Shown here: positions 1 to 8,727 of the stretch, piece by piece
Numbering within the stretch: the first letter of the stretch is position 1
How the letters are laid out: every line of letters begins with the position of its first letter
Assembly (NCBI RefSeq): GCF_030411995.1
Contig: NZ_JASNRC010000002.1
Location: 310,001 to 374,000, forward strand
Origin: Massilia sp. YIM B02769
Lineage (GTDB): Bacteria; Pseudomonadota; Gammaproteobacteria; Burkholderiales; Burkholderiaceae_D
DNA: 64,000 nucleotides
Direction of reading: 5' to 3'
The notes under the pieces: model-generated
Told to the model about the DNA's origin: nothing
What the model saw: the letters and a program-made list of their open reading frames with translations, nothing else
The model's database searches: none
Made by a program: the position numbers and the translations under genes

Positions 1-406
1 GAACTTCCCGGAGCAGGCCGATGCCGAGGCGCTGCTGGCGAAGTACACCCAGCTGCGCGCGGTGCGTGCCGACGTGACCAAGCAGCTGGAAGAAGTGCGC
101 GCCTCGGGCGCCATCGGTTCCTCGCTGCAGGCCGAGGTGACCATCAAGGCCGCCGGCGAGAAGCACGACCTGCTGGCCAGCCTGGACGACGACCTGAAGT
201 TCGTCTTCATCACCTCGCAAGCCACGGTCGAGCAGGCCGCGAACGAAGAGGAGGAAAGCGTGCAGGTGACGCCGTCGGAAGCGCAGAAGTGCGAGCGCTG
301 CTGGCATTACCGCCGCGACGTCGGTGTCGACCACGCGCACGCCGGCCTGTGCGGCCGCTGCGTGGCCAACCTGTTCGGCAGCGGCGAACCGCGCCGTTTC
401 GCGTAA
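1..406 (+). CDS. ileS: Isoleucyl-tRNA synthetase, C-terminal part
   Basis: This is the 3' end of a gene that begins before the window; the open frame runs from base 2 to the TAA at 404-406. The cytoplasmic enzyme charges tRNA-Ile. The visible part is the end of the anticodon-binding region followed by the C-terminal zinc-binding segment, seen as a CERC pair and a second CGRC pair about 20 residues later, with the usual tryptophan-histidine-tyrosine between them. Identification rests on this zinc tail and on lspA directly downstream, the classical proteobacterial ileS-lspA order. The catalytic HIGH and KMSKS regions lie outside the window. A strong hairpin follows the stop codon (see terminator at 420-453). 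Confidence 0.93.
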   Translation, partial: NFPEQADAEALLAKYTQLRAVRADVTKQLEEVRASGAIGSSLQAEVTIKAAGEKHDLLASLDDDLKFVFITSQATVEQAANEEEESVQVTPSEAQKCERCWHYRRDVGVDHAHAGLCGRCVANLFGSGEPRRFA

Positions 407-419
407 TACTGTAAAAGGC

Positions 420-453
420 AACCGCCATGTCGCAACCCGGCATGGCGGTTTTT
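420..453 (+). terminator. Strong hairpin between ileS and lspA
   Basis: AACCGCCATG (420-429) and CATGGCGGTT (441-450) form a perfect 10-bp stem with an 11-base loop, followed by TTT. It looks like a rho-independent terminator, although the T-run is short. It lies only about 20 bases upstream of the lspA start, so it would partly or wholly separate two genes that are usually co-transcribed. Confidence 0.7.
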
Positions 454-474
454 CACATCCGATCCGTTAATCAT

Positions 475-993
475 ATGGCAACCAAGAAAAAACCAGGCAT
501 TTCCACGGTCCACAAATCCGGCGCCGGCATGACACCGTGGCTGGGCATCGCCTTTCTCGTCGTGCTGGTCGACCAGCTGACCAAGATCACGATCTCGAAG
601 CTGTTCGTCTACGGCGAAACGCTGCCGGTGACGAGTTTCTTCAACCTGGTGCTGGTGTATAACCCAGGCGCGGCGTTTTCCTTCCTGGGCGACCAGGGCG
701 GCTGGCAGCGCTGGTTCTTCACCGCGATCGCCATCGCCGCGATCGGCTTCATCCTGTATCTGCTCAAGCGCAACGCCGGCCAGCGCCTGTTCTGCTGGTC
801 GCTGGCCCTGATCCTGGGCGGCGCCGTGGGCAACGTGATCGACCGCGTCGCCTATGGCCACGTGATCGACTTCCTCGACTTTTACTGGCGCGGCTGGGGC
901 CACTTCCCGGCCTTTAACGTGGCCGACATCGGCATCTCGATCGGCGCCGCCCTGTTCATCCTGGACGAGCTGCGCCGCGTGAACAAAAAATAA
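475..993 (+). CDS. lspA: Lipoprotein signal peptidase (signal peptidase II)
   Basis: Inner-membrane aspartyl protease that removes the signal peptide from diacylglyceryl-modified prolipoproteins. The 172-residue protein has four hydrophobic segments. The two catalytic aspartates are visible in the conserved contexts NVIDR and FNVADI, and the conserved [10 protein letters not shown] stretch precedes them. An upstream ATG at 427 is in frame but falls inside the ileS-lspA hairpin, so the ATG at 475 (protein beginning MATKKKPG) is preferred. The N-terminus is slightly longer and more lysine-rich than in enterobacterial LspA, as is common in Burkholderiales. coaBC follows after 23 bases, suggesting read-through into the next gene. 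Confidence 0.95.
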   Translation: MATKKKPGISTVHKSGAGMTPWLGIAFLVVLVDQLTKITISKLFVYGETLPVTSFFNLVLVYNPGAAFSFLGDQGGWQRWFFTAIAIAAIGFILYLLKRNAGQRLFCWSLALILGGAVGNVIDRVAYGHVIDFLDFYWRGWGHFPAFNVADIGISIGAALFILDELRRVNKK

Positions 994-1016
994 GTCAATC
1001 ATCGAAGGAGGCTGAC

Positions 1017-2243
1017 ATGAGCATGGACCTGAAGGGCAAGAAGATCGTCCTCGGCCTGTCCGGGGGCGTGGCCTGCTACAAGGCGGCGGAACTGTGCCGC
1101 GCGCTGACGAAACAGGGCGCCAAGGTGCAGGTCGTGATGACCGAGGCGGCGACCCACTTCATCGGCGCCGTCACCATGCAGGCGCTGTCGGGCAACACGG
1201 TCTGGACCGACCAGTGGGACCCGCGCATGCCGAACAACATGGCGCACATCGACCTCACGCGCGGCGCCGACGCCGTGCTGATCGCGCCCTGCTCGGCCGA
1301 CTTCATCCGCAAGCTCGCCCACGGCGCCTGCGACGATCTGCTCTCGACCCTGTGCCTGGCGCGCCCGCACGGCGTGCCGCTGCTGGTGGCGCCGGCGATG
1401 AACGTCGAGATGTGGCAGAACCCGGCCACCCAACGGAATATTGCCACGCTCCAGGGAGATGGCGTCTGCATCTTCGGCCCGGCGGCCGGCGAGCAGGCTT
1501 GCGGCGAAGTCGGCCTCGGCCGCATGCTCGAACCCGAGCAATTGCTTGAAGAATTGGTCGCCTCGTTCCAGCAGAAAGTCCTGGCCGGCAAGCGCGTCCT
1601 GATCACGGCCGGCCCGACGTTCGAAGCCATCGACCCGGTGCGCGGCATCACGAATCTGTCGTCGGGCAAGATGGGCTATGCCATCGCCCGCGCCGCACGC
1701 GAAGCCGGCGCCGAAGTGACGCTGGTGTCGGGCCCCACGGCCCTGGCCACCCCGCACGGCGTGCGCCGCATCGACGTGCTGTCGGCGGCGCAAATGCACG
1801 ATGCGGTGATGGCCGGCGTCGAAGGCCAGCACGTGTTCATCGGCGTGGCGGCAGTGGCCGACTGGCGCGTGGTGAATGCCAGCGAACAGAAGCTGAAAAA
1901 GCAGGAAGGCGGCGCCCCGCCCCAGCTGGAATTTGCCCAGAACCCGGATATCCTGGCGGCGGTGGCGGCGACCACCTCGCTGTCGGGCTGGCCGTATTGC
2001 GTGGGCTTTGCGGCGGAGTCGGAAAACCTGGTCGCCTACGGCGCCGCCAAGCGCGAGAAGAAGGGTATCCCTTTGCTGGTCGGCAACATCGGCCACCATA
2101 CCTTCGGGCAGGATGAGAATTCGATTGTCCTGTTCGACGACAGCGGCCACACCGTGCTGCCGCGCGCCGACAAGCTGACGCTGGCGCGCCAGCTGGTTTC
2201 CGAAATCGGCAAGCGCCTGGAACAGCGCTCCTTATTGACCTGA
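1017..2243 (+). CDS. coaBC: Bifunctional phosphopantothenoylcysteine decarboxylase / phosphopantothenate-cysteine ligase
   Basis: Two consecutive steps of coenzyme A synthesis: CoaB joins cysteine to 4'-phosphopantothenate and CoaC decarboxylates the product with FMN. The 408-residue protein has the flavoprotein CoaC half first ([15 protein letters not shown] near the N-terminus, then the conserved APAMNVEMW segment around residue 125) and the CoaB half from about residue 190, beginning with [17 protein letters not shown] and the NLSSGKMG nucleotide-binding loop. The start is supported by AAGGAGG seven bases upstream of the ATG at 1017. dut follows after 47 bases on the same strand; coaBC-dut is a widespread gene order. 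Confidence 0.96.
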   Translation: MSMDLKGKKIVLGLSGGVACYKAAELCRALTKQGAKVQVVMTEAATHFIGAVTMQALSGNTVWTDQWDPRMPNNMAHIDLTRGADAVLIAPCSADFIRKLAHGACDDLLSTLCLARPHGVPLLVAPAMNVEMWQNPATQRNIATLQGDGVCIFGPAAGEQACGEVGLGRMLEPEQLLEELVASFQQKVLAGKRVLITAGPTFEAIDPVRGITNLSSGKMGYAIARAAREAGAEVTLVSGPTALATPHGVRRIDVLSAAQMHDAVMAGVEGQHVFIGVAAVADWRVVNASEQKLKKQEGGAPPQLEFAQNPDILAAVAATTSLSGWPYCVGFAAESENLVAYGAAKREKKGIPLLVGNIGHHTFGQDENSIVLFDDSGHTVLPRADKLTLARQLVSEIGKRLEQRSLLT

Positions 2244-2290
2244 TTGTTCACCCGATTTCACTTGATCCACCCGATTCACGAAGTACACGA

Positions 2291-2740
2291 ATGAAAACCA
2301 TCGACGTCAAAATCCTCGACCCGCGCATGAAGGAAGTGCTGCCGGCCTATGCAACCCCCGGCAGCGCCGGGCTCGACCTGCGCGCCTGCATCGATGCGCC
2401 GCTCGTCATCGAGCCGGGCCAGACCGTCCTGATTCCGACCGGCCTGGCGATCCACGTGGCCGATCCGGGCTATGCCGCGATGATCCTGCCGCGCAGTGGG
2501 CTCGGCCATAAGAACGGCATCGTTCTGGGCAATCTGGTAGGCTTGATCGACTCCGACTACCAGGGCCAGCTCATGGTGTCGACCTGGAACCGCGGCCATG
2601 CCAGCTTCACGCTGCAGCCGCTCGACCGGCTGGCGCAGCTGGTGATCGTGCCTGTCCTGCAGGTGGGCTTCAACGTGGTAGAGGAGTTCGCATCCAGCGA
2701 ACGGGGCGCCGGCGGGTTCGGCAGCACCGGAAAACAATAA
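2291..2740 (+). CDS. dut: Deoxyuridine 5'-triphosphate nucleotidohydrolase
   Basis: Hydrolyses dUTP to dUMP and pyrophosphate, keeping uracil out of DNA and supplying thymidylate synthesis. At 149 residues it has the normal length of the trimeric family. All five dUTPase motifs are visible in order: [26 protein letters not shown] with the catalytic aspartate, RLAQLVI, and the glycine-rich [10 protein letters not shown] at the C-terminus that closes over the active site. It lies directly after coaBC and 13 bases before a lipoprotein gene. Confidence 0.96.
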   Translation: MKTIDVKILDPRMKEVLPAYATPGSAGLDLRACIDAPLVIEPGQTVLIPTGLAIHVADPGYAAMILPRSGLGHKNGIVLGNLVGLIDSDYQGQLMVSTWNRGHASFTLQPLDRLAQLVIVPVLQVGFNVVEEFASSERGAGGFGSTGKQ

Positions 2741-2753
2741 CCCGAGGAGGACC

Positions 2754-3839
2754 ATGATCCGCATCCATCGCCTGCGCCCTGCGGCGCTGGCAGTATCCAT
2801 CGCCACGCTGCTGGCGGCCTGCGCCACCCCCGGCCCGAGCGGCCAGACCGGCGGCTTTCCGAACACCGCCGCCGAAACGCCGCAAGCCCGGCAACTGACT
2901 CCGCAAATGGCCGCCGCGGCCGACACGCTCACCAAAATGGCGGCGCTGCAAGACCGCCTGTACCGCGTGGCCGCGCCGCTGCTGATCGACAACGCCGAGC
3001 TGTGCACCAAGCACGCGCGCAACCTGCTCGGCTTCACGGCGAAGAACCGCTACTCGTACCCGGGCGAATACAACGAGGCCGCCCACGTGGCCTTCGGGAT
3101 GGATGAACGCCTGCAAGTAACCGGCGTGCTGGCCGGCAGCGGTGCGGCGAAAGCCGGCCTGCGCTTGGGCGATGGCCTGGTGGCCGCCGGCGGCAAGCCG
3201 CTGCCGACCGGTGCGAACGCGCTGGCCGGCGCCGGCGCCGTGTTCGGCCCGATCGTGGCCTCGCAGCCGACCCTGCCGCTCACCATCGAGCGCAACGGCA
3301 ACAACCGCGACCTGAACGTGCCGGTCACGCGCGCCTGCAGCTTCGCCATCGAACTGGGCAATGCGGACAACGTGAATGCCTATGCCGACGGCGGGCGCGT
3401 GATGGTCACGCGCGGCATGATCGGCGTGGCCAGGAGCGACGACGAGCTGGCCTATGTGGTGGCGCGCACCATGGCGCACAACATGCTGGGCCACCCGGCG
3501 GCGCAGCGCAATTCGGCGACCATCGACAGTGTGGTGACCAACCTCACGCGCGTGACGCCGGATCTGTCGATGCTGAACGGTTCCGCGGGTATCAAGGCGA
3601 TGCCGGCCGGTTCGGACGCCGCGGCGGACCGCCTCGCGATCTACCTGCTGGCGCGCGCCGGCTACAACATCGAGGGCGCCTCGGCGTTCTGGAAGCGTTT
3701 CGCGGCGGCTTATCCGGCCAGCGTGGCGAACGGGCATACCGCAAACCATCCGGGCATGGCAGCGCGTCTTGCCGCGATCGATGCGGCGGTGGCGGATGTG
3801 AAGGCGAAACGGGCTGGCAAGCGTCCGATTACGCCTTGA
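2754..3839 (+). CDS. M48-like periplasmic lipoprotein with degenerate active site
   Basis: 361 residues. The N-terminus is a lipoprotein signal with LLAAC as lipobox (Cys23). Residues about 105-190 resemble a PDZ-like module (GVLAGSGAAKAGLRLGDGLVAAGG). Residues about 205-350 follow the M48 metallopeptidase fold, including the helix that normally carries HExxH. Here that segment reads RTMAH (238-242): the first His and the Glu are replaced and only the second His remains. The downstream EADRLG segment that supplies the third zinc ligand reads AADRLA. It is therefore predicted to be non-catalytic, perhaps a chaperone or scaffold in the envelope. AGGAGG precedes the ATG at 2754. The gene is intact, not a pseudogene. 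Assignment to the M48 fold rests on motif alignment by eye. Confidence 0.75.
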   Translation: MIRIHRLRPAALAVSIATLLAACATPGPSGQTGGFPNTAAETPQARQLTPQMAAAADTLTKMAALQDRLYRVAAPLLIDNAELCTKHARNLLGFTAKNRYSYPGEYNEAAHVAFGMDERLQVTGVLAGSGAAKAGLRLGDGLVAAGGKPLPTGANALAGAGAVFGPIVASQPTLPLTIERNGNNRDLNVPVTRACSFAIELGNADNVNAYADGGRVMVTRGMIGVARSDDELAYVVARTMAHNMLGHPAAQRNSATIDSVVTNLTRVTPDLSMLNGSAGIKAMPAGSDAAADRLAIYLLARAGYNIEGASAFWKRFAAAYPASVANGHTANHPGMAARLAAIDAAVADVKAKRAGKRPITP

Positions 3840-4179
3840 TCTGAAGGGCCGCGTGTCCTTCATGGGGACGTGGCTCGGTTTGCGAATGACATCGTTCAAA
3901 CGACGCCAACCATGCGCATCGTTCCGCGCGGGCACGGGGTGCCCACCGTACGGGTAACGTTCCCGATCCTTGGAAAGTATTGCTGGCTTGAACCGTACGG
4001 TGGGCACCCCGTGCCCACGCGGAAATCCGCATCGTGTCGGCCATGTTCAGGCTGCGCAGCCATCGCCCCGCCTACGCCTCCAAAGGCAGACCCGCAGCAC
4101 CCATTCTCCCCGCCGACGCAATCCACGCTTTTTTTGTATGATTGTTATCCCTACCCCAGCAGCGCCAGCACCCTGAACC
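3840..4179. repeat. Intergenic region with inverted-repeat element, CCGTACGG subfamily
   Basis: Gene-free stretch between the M48-like gene and the xdhC-type gene. It carries two 30-base arms, 3924-3953 and 3993-4022, that are inverted copies of each other with one mismatch. Each arm is itself a hairpin (GGTGGGCAC / GTGCCCAC) with CCGTACGG at the inner end and CCGCG[T/C]GG at the outer end. The same arm sequence recurs near 23.7 kb and 63.0 kb. No reading frame with coding character was seen here; the short ORFs across it follow the repeat. Confidence 0.85.
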
Positions 4180-5196
4180 ATGGATAGCCTCGACCTCGAC
4201 GTACTGAAAACCGCCGCCAGCTGGATCGCCGCGGGACACCGCTGCGAACTGGTCACGGTGATCAAGACCTGGGGCTCGAGCCCGCGCCCGATCGGCGCCA
4301 CCCTCGCCGTGCGCGACGATGGCCGCGTGATCGGCTCGGTTTCCGGCGGCTGCATCGAGGACGACCTGATCGAGAACGTGCGCGCCAAGGGCATCTCGCC
4401 GGAAGCCAAACCGCACGTCGTCAGCTACGGCATCAGCGCCGACGACGCCCACCGCTTCGGCCTGCCCTGCGGCGGCACCATCGAACTGGCGATCGAACCC
4501 TTGACGACCGCCAGCGGCATCGGCGAACTGCTGCACCGCCTCGAAGGCGGCGAACTGCTGGAACGCCGCATCGACCTGAACAGCGGCGCGGTGACGCTCG
4601 CGCCCGCCTCCCCCGGCGCCGTGCTGCGCGTCGAAGGCGAAGCCCTGTACACCCTCCACGGCCCGCGCTGGCGCCTGTTCATCATCGGCGCCGGCCCCCT
4701 GTCGCGCTTCCTGGCGCAAGTGGCCAGCGGCATGGATTACCGCGTCATCGTCTGCGATCCGCGCGAGGAATACCGCGCCGACTGGAACGTGCCCGGCGTC
4801 GACCTGGTGCATGCCATGCCCGACGACCTCGTCATCGAATCGCGCCTCGATGCGCGCAGCGCCGTGGTGGCGCTGACCCACGACCCCAAGCTCGACGACC
4901 TGGCGCTGATGGAAGCACTGAAGTCCGAGGCCTTTTATGTGGGCGCGATCGGCTCGCGCGTCAACAATGCGCGCCGCCGCGAGCGCCTGAAACTGTTCGA
5001 CCTGAACGACGAACAATTGGATCGCCTGCACGGCCCGATCGGCCTGTATATCGGCAGCAAGACCCCGGCCGAGATCGCGATCGCCATCCTGGCCGAAATG
5101 ACCGCCATCAAGAACGGTGTGCCGCCGGCGATGCTGGTGCCGCACGCGGCCGCGCCGCAGCCGGCGTCGACCGAGGTCTGCGCCCGCCAGAACTAG
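4180..5196 (+). CDS. XdhC/CoxI family molybdoenzyme maturation protein
   Basis: 338 residues. XdhC proteins bind molybdenum cofactor, help its sulfuration and insert it into xanthine dehydrogenase-type hydroxylases. The N-terminal XdhC/CoxI domain is seen in TWGSSPRPIGATLAV and the conserved GSVSGGCIEDDLI stretch (about residues 40-65). The C-terminal Rossmann-like domain starts near residue 165 with FIIGAGPLSRFLA and contains the AVVALTHDPKLDD and FYVGAIGSRVN motifs. No xanthine dehydrogenase structural gene is present in the window, so the client enzyme must be encoded elsewhere. The start at 4180 has only a weak ribosome site, but the family alignment begins close to it. Confidence 0.87.
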   Translation: MDSLDLDVLKTAASWIAAGHRCELVTVIKTWGSSPRPIGATLAVRDDGRVIGSVSGGCIEDDLIENVRAKGISPEAKPHVVSYGISADDAHRFGLPCGGTIELAIEPLTTASGIGELLHRLEGGELLERRIDLNSGAVTLAPASPGAVLRVEGEALYTLHGPRWRLFIIGAGPLSRFLAQVASGMDYRVIVCDPREEYRADWNVPGVDLVHAMPDDLVIESRLDARSAVVALTHDPKLDDLALMEALKSEAFYVGAIGSRVNNARRRERLKLFDLNDEQLDRLHGPIGLYIGSKTPAEIAIAILAEMTAIKNGVPPAMLVPHAAAPQPASTEVCARQN

Positions 5197-5274
5197 GCCG
5201 GATTCAACAGCAATAACGAGGATGCGCGGCCACGGCACCGCGCGTCACGATGCGCCTTTGCCGACAATAACAAG

Positions 5275-6168
5275 ATGAACACGTCCAACTTCCTGCGTCT
5301 CCTGCTGCTCGCCGCCATCTGGGGCGGTTCCTTCCTCTTCATGCGCATCGGCGCCCCGGTACTCGGGCCTGCCGTGCTGATCGAATACCGGGTGCTGTTC
5401 GCCGCGCTGTTCCTGGCCCTGGTCGGCCTGGCGCTGCGCAAGCGCCTCGACCTCCGCGCCAACTGGAAGCATTACCTGATGCTGGGCTTTTTCAATTCCG
5501 CCCTGCCCTTCCTGCTGTTCGCCTGGGGCGCGCGCACCTTGAGCGCCTCGGTACTGTCGGTGCTGAACGCCACCGCGCCGATGTGGGGCGCCCTGCTCGG
5601 CGCCGCCTGGGGCCGCCAGAAGATCACCGGGCGCACCGGCCTCGGCCTGGTGCTGGGCACGGCCGGCGTGGCCCTGCTGGTCGGTTTCGACGACGTCTCG
5701 ACGCGTCCCGGCGCGGCGCTCGCGGTTGCGGCGGCGCTGGCGGCGGCGCTGTGCTACAGCATCGCCAGTTTGTATGCGAAGTCGGCCAAGAGCGTCGAAC
5801 CGTTCGCGAACGCCCACGGCACCATGTGGGCGGCAACCCTGTTCGTGCTGCCGGCCCTGCCCTTCTTTCCGGCGCCGGCAACGCCCACGCCGGGCGTGTG
5901 GGCCGCGGTGCTGGCGCTGGGCGTGGTGTGCAGCGGCATCGCCTACCTGATCTACTTCAAATTGATCGAAAAAGTCGGGCCGACCTCGGCATTGACGGTT
6001 ACCTTCCTGAACCCGGTGTTCGGCATCCTGTGGGGTGCGCTGTTTTTAGGTGAAGCGGTCGGCTGGCATACGCTGGCGGGCTCGGGCATCGTGCTGGTCG
6101 GGACGGCGCTGGTGACCGGCTTCGTCCCGCGCCTCGGCCGTGCCGCCACCGCGAGCGTGGGCAAGTAA
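5275..6168 (+). CDS. EamA-family (DMT) transporter
   Basis: 297-residue integral membrane protein of the drug/metabolite transporter superfamily, with two tandem EamA repeats of five hydrophobic segments each. The conserved AAIWGGSFLFMRIGAP opens the first repeat, and ALGVVCSGIAYLIYFKLIEKVGPTSALTVTFLNPVFGILWG closes the second. Such proteins usually export amino acids, nucleosides or other metabolites; the substrate cannot be told from sequence. Its TAA overlaps the start of alkA (TAATG), so the two are translationally coupled, although no functional link is obvious. Confidence 0.87.
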   Translation: MNTSNFLRLLLLAAIWGGSFLFMRIGAPVLGPAVLIEYRVLFAALFLALVGLALRKRLDLRANWKHYLMLGFFNSALPFLLFAWGARTLSASVLSVLNATAPMWGALLGAAWGRQKITGRTGLGLVLGTAGVALLVGFDDVSTRPGAALAVAAALAAALCYSIASLYAKSAKSVEPFANAHGTMWAATLFVLPALPFFPAPATPTPGVWAAVLALGVVCSGIAYLIYFKLIEKVGPTSALTVTFLNPVFGILWGALFLGEAVGWHTLAGSGIVLVGTALVTGFVPRLGRAATASVGK

Positions 6169-7043
6169 TGTTCGGGCAGACCTTCATCCTGACCTTGCCG
6201 CCGGGGTACCGGGTGGACGAGGTGCTGGCTTTCCATGCGCGCGACGCCGAGGGTGTGGCCGAGCAGGTCAGCGGGCGAACGCTGCGCAAGGCGGTGCTGC
6301 TGGACGGGGTGCCGGTGCTGTTCGAGATCGAGTTCGTCCAGGACGCGGCGCATTGCCGTATCGCGGCGGACGGCGAGCTTGGCGCTGCGGCGCAGCTACT
6401 GCCGGACGAAGCGCTGCGCAGCATGCTGGCCCTGCGCATCGATCCGGCGCCGTTTGCCGATTTCGTGCGCGACGATGCCTGCTTCGGTCCGCTGGTCGCG
6501 CGCCAGCCGGGACTGCGCATCGTCCAGTCTGCCACGGTGTTCGAAGCGCTGACCTGGGCCATCATCGGCCAGCAGATCAATCTGCCGTTTGCGATCAGTT
6601 TGCGCCGGACGTTCATCGGGCAGGCGGGCCGTGTGCATAGCAGTGGACTGTGGTGCTATCCCGAAGCCGGCGACGTCGCCCGACTGGAGCTGGACGTGCT
6701 CACCAGCCGCAAATTTTCGCGCGCGAAAGCAGAGACCTTGCTGCGCGTGGCGCGGATGGTGGCGGATGGCGAGCTGGACTTGCGCCTGGACGACGATCCG
6801 CAGGCGAGCGCGGCGAAGCTGCTGGCGGTCAAGGGCATCGGGCCGTGGACCGTGAATTACACGCTGCTGCGCGGGTATGGCTATGCCGATTGTTCGCTGG
6901 AAGGCGACGTGGCGGTGCGCAGTGCGATCGGGCGGTTGCTGGGCATGGCGGAGAAGCCGTCGATCGCGCAGGCACAAACCTGGCTGGCGGCTTATGCGCC
7001 GCACCGGACCATGGCGGCGGCTTACCTCTGGGCGAGTTTGTAG
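6168..7043 (+). CDS. alkA: DNA-3-methyladenine glycosylase II
   Basis: Base-excision repair glycosylase that removes alkylated purines. At 291 residues it has the AlkA layout without an N-terminal Ada module: an N-terminal mixed-sheet domain, then the helix-hairpin-helix region. The hairpin-loop LLAVKGIGPWTVNYTLLRGYG (about residues 220-240) and the following conserved aspartate in LEGDVAV, which corresponds to the catalytic Asp, are visible. The FEALTWAIIGQQINL helix typical of the family occurs around residue 125. The start overlaps the preceding exporter's stop codon. A repeat hairpin follows a few bases after its TAG. Confidence 0.87.
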   Translation: MFGQTFILTLPPGYRVDEVLAFHARDAEGVAEQVSGRTLRKAVLLDGVPVLFEIEFVQDAAHCRIAADGELGAAAQLLPDEALRSMLALRIDPAPFADFVRDDACFGPLVARQPGLRIVQSATVFEALTWAIIGQQINLPFAISLRRTFIGQAGRVHSSGLWCYPEAGDVARLELDVLTSRKFSRAKAETLLRVARMVADGELDLRLDDDPQASAAKLLAVKGIGPWTVNYTLLRGYGYADCSLEGDVAVRSAIGRLLGMAEKPSIAQAQTWLAAYAPHRTMAAAYLWASL

Positions 7044-7050
7044 TGAGGCA

Positions 7051-7216
7051 GGTGGGGACGAGTCCCCACCCTACGACACTCCGGGCGAGTTTGCAGGTCG
7101 CACAATGAGCCAATCACATGTGCGCGTTCATTCGCTGACCGTATCGATGATCAACCGGTGAGACCGCGTGGACAGTAGGGCTGGCTAAATGCCAGCACTA
7201 CGAATGTCCACCCTAC
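7051..7216. repeat. Two hairpin elements between convergent genes, GTAGGGTGGAC subfamily
   Basis: Between alkA (+) and the Tdi1-like gene (-). A 20-base palindrome GGTGGGGACGAGTCCCCACC lies at 7051-7070, followed by CTAC. A second unit spans 7163-7216: ACCGCGTGGAC, an internal GGCTGGC/GCCAGC hairpin, then GTCCACCCTAC. The GTCCACCCTAC end and the CCGCGTGGAC end match the elements at 10.3 and 17.4 kb. No gene is seen between the two units. Confidence 0.75.
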
Positions 7217-7249
7217 AACACCACAAGCCGTGACGCAGCCGCCGAATCC

Positions 7250-7675
7250 TCAACACCAGCGCGGCAAGCCTTCGAGATGCTGGGCGCCCTCGCCCGAGAA
7301 CCGGATCAATTCCGACAGCGGCACCGTGGCCAGGTTCTCGCGCCCGTAATGCCCGCCCAGCGCGCTCGGAATCTTGAGGCAGTAGCGGCGGTCTTCGGTC
7401 AGCGGGCCGAGCGTGGACTCGGCGAGATCCACCAGTTCCGGCATGTACCAGTCGTTCAGGAAGTCCTGGTTGTACGAGAGGGCATCGAGCGCGGCGCGGT
7501 CTTCGGCGACCGGTTCGCAGCACAGGTCTTGCGGACGCAGGCGCCAGTAGCTGCCGTCGGCGTCGCGGATGATGAGGTTACCGAAGGCATTGGCGCCCAG
7601 CACTTCGACAGCGGTCAGCCCCACCCAGCCCCAGGCCTCGTTGATGTCGTCAACAGTAATCATGGTCGAACCCAT
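7250..7675 (-). CDS. Tdi1-like / DUF1851 immunity-family protein
   Basis: 141 residues when started at the ATG ending at 7675, preceded by GGAGCAGACT; a longer frame to 7765 exists but lacks family similarity. The sequence carries the marks of DUF1851, whose founding member is Tdi1, immunity protein to the type VI DNase effector Tde1: an N-terminal DINEAWGWVGL followed by FGNLIIRDADGSYWRLRPQDL, and a C-terminal YCLKIPSALGGHYGRENL then SLSEL-type helix ending near SGEGAQHLEGLP. Family recall is good; the role as immunity protein here is inference. No effector, GAD-like or otherwise, lies beside it, so it would be an orphan. Confidence 0.72.
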   Translation of the reverse strand: MGSTMITVDDINEAWGWVGLTAVEVLGANAFGNLIIRDADGSYWRLRPQDLCCEPVAEDRAALDALSYNQDFLNDWYMPELVDLAESTLGPLTEDRRYCLKIPSALGGHYGRENLATVPLSELIRFSGEGAQHLEGLPRWC

Positions 7676-7821
7676 AGTCTGCTCCAGATCAGCATGGCAT
7701 CCTCGGCGCGCTGTGGACACCCACAGCCGAGCCAGTCTCTCGTTCGACAATGCCAAGCTCGACAAGTGCCACTAAAACGCAGCACCTTTGATCCAGATCG
7801 ATTGTGTCCGGCTGGAAATGG

Positions 7822-7860
7822 AAAAAGCCGCTGTTTCCTTTGCAAGAAACAGCGGCTTTT
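7822..7860 (-). terminator. Terminator downstream of tRNA-Met
   Basis: A 15-bp perfect stem (AAAAGCCGCTGTTTC at 7823-7837 with its complement at 7846-7860) with an 8-base loop. Read on the minus strand it ends in TTTTTCC, a typical rho-independent terminator placed 7 bases after the tRNA 3' end. Confidence 0.85.
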
Positions 7861-7866
7861 CGAATT

Positions 7867-7943
7867 TGGTTGCGGGGACAGGATTTGAACCTGTGACCTT
7901 CGGGTTATGAGCCCGACGAGCTGCCAGACTGCTCCACCCCGCG
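7867..7943 (-). tRNA. Initiator tRNA-fMet (CAT)
   Basis: 77 nucleotides including an encoded CCA. Read on the minus strand it begins CGCGGGGTGGAGCAG. The anticodon arm is CGGGCTCATAACCCG with anticodon CAT and the three G-C pairs typical of initiators. The T arm is CAGGTTCAAATCCTG. The first base C faces A72 (unpaired), the hallmark that marks an initiator rather than an elongator tRNA-Met. A terminator follows. Confidence 0.96.
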
Positions 7944-8126
7944 TCTGATGAAATGAATTATACGCGGCTCCGGCCGTTTAGGCAAATCCAATGCTCAGCC
8001 GATGTGCGATTGCAGCACACACCCTTGCGCGCGCAGCCGGACACGTCGCTACTGCCGGGCTGCGCTCGCGGCACAGCCGGGGCCATTCGGTGTAAAGTAG
8101 GCACACGTTCATTTTCGTCACTATCT

Positions 8127-8717
8127 ATGAAATTCTGTTCCGAGTGCGCCCACCCGGTCGCGCTGGCCATACCCGAGGGCGACAACCGGCCGCGCCATGT
8201 GTGCACGCAGTGCGGCACGATCCATTACCAGAATCCGAAGAACGTGATCGGCACGATTCCAGTCTGGGAACACGAGGGCCAGCTGCAAGTCCTGCTGTGC
8301 CGCCGCGCCATCGAACCGCGCTACGGTTACTGGACGCTGCCGGCGGGCTTCATGGAAAACGGCGAAACCACGGGCGAAGCGGCCGCACGCGAAACCGAGG
8401 AAGAAGCCGGCGCCAACATCGAACTCGGCCGCCTGTTCGCGCTGCTGAACGTGGCCCACGTGCACCAGGTCCACATGTTCTATCTCGCGCGCCTGGTCGA
8501 CCTCGAGTTCCATCCCGGCGAAGAAAGCCTGGAGGTGCAACTCTTCAGCGAAAGCGAGATTCCCTGGGACGACCTCGCCTTCCCGACGATCCGCAAGACG
8601 CTGGAACTGTTCTTTGCCGACCGCGTCAAAATGCGCGAGGGCGGGAAGGACGTGGGCTATGGCGTGCACACCCACGACATCGTCCGCCCGATGATTGCAC
8701 CGCGCGAACCAGACTGA
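8127..8717 (+). CDS. NUDIX hydrolase with N-terminal zinc ribbon
   Basis: 196 residues from the ATG at 8127; the longer frame from 7953 is unlikely because the family begins at the zinc ribbon. That ribbon is seen as CSEC (residues 3-6) and CTQC about 20 residues later, followed by [10 protein letters not shown]. The NUDIX box is complete: [22 protein letters not shown], spanning roughly residues 73-94, with the metal-binding glutamates present. This is the architecture of NudC-like or ADP-ribose/NADH pyrophosphatase-type enzymes, but it is shorter than NudC and the substrate cannot be fixed. The frame ends 10 bases before aat. Confidence 0.88.
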   Translation: MKFCSECAHPVALAIPEGDNRPRHVCTQCGTIHYQNPKNVIGTIPVWEHEGQLQVLLCRRAIEPRYGYWTLPAGFMENGETTGEAAARETEEEAGANIELGRLFALLNVAHVHQVHMFYLARLVDLEFHPGEESLEVQLFSESEIPWDDLAFPTIRKTLELFFADRVKMREGGKDVGYGVHTHDIVRPMIAPREPD

Positions 8718-8727
8718 AGGGCAAGGC

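Noticed and set aside
3870..4187. 105-codon ORF over the 3.9 kb repeat
   Set aside because: Its sequence follows the inverted repeat and reads differently at each repeat copy; no ribosome site.
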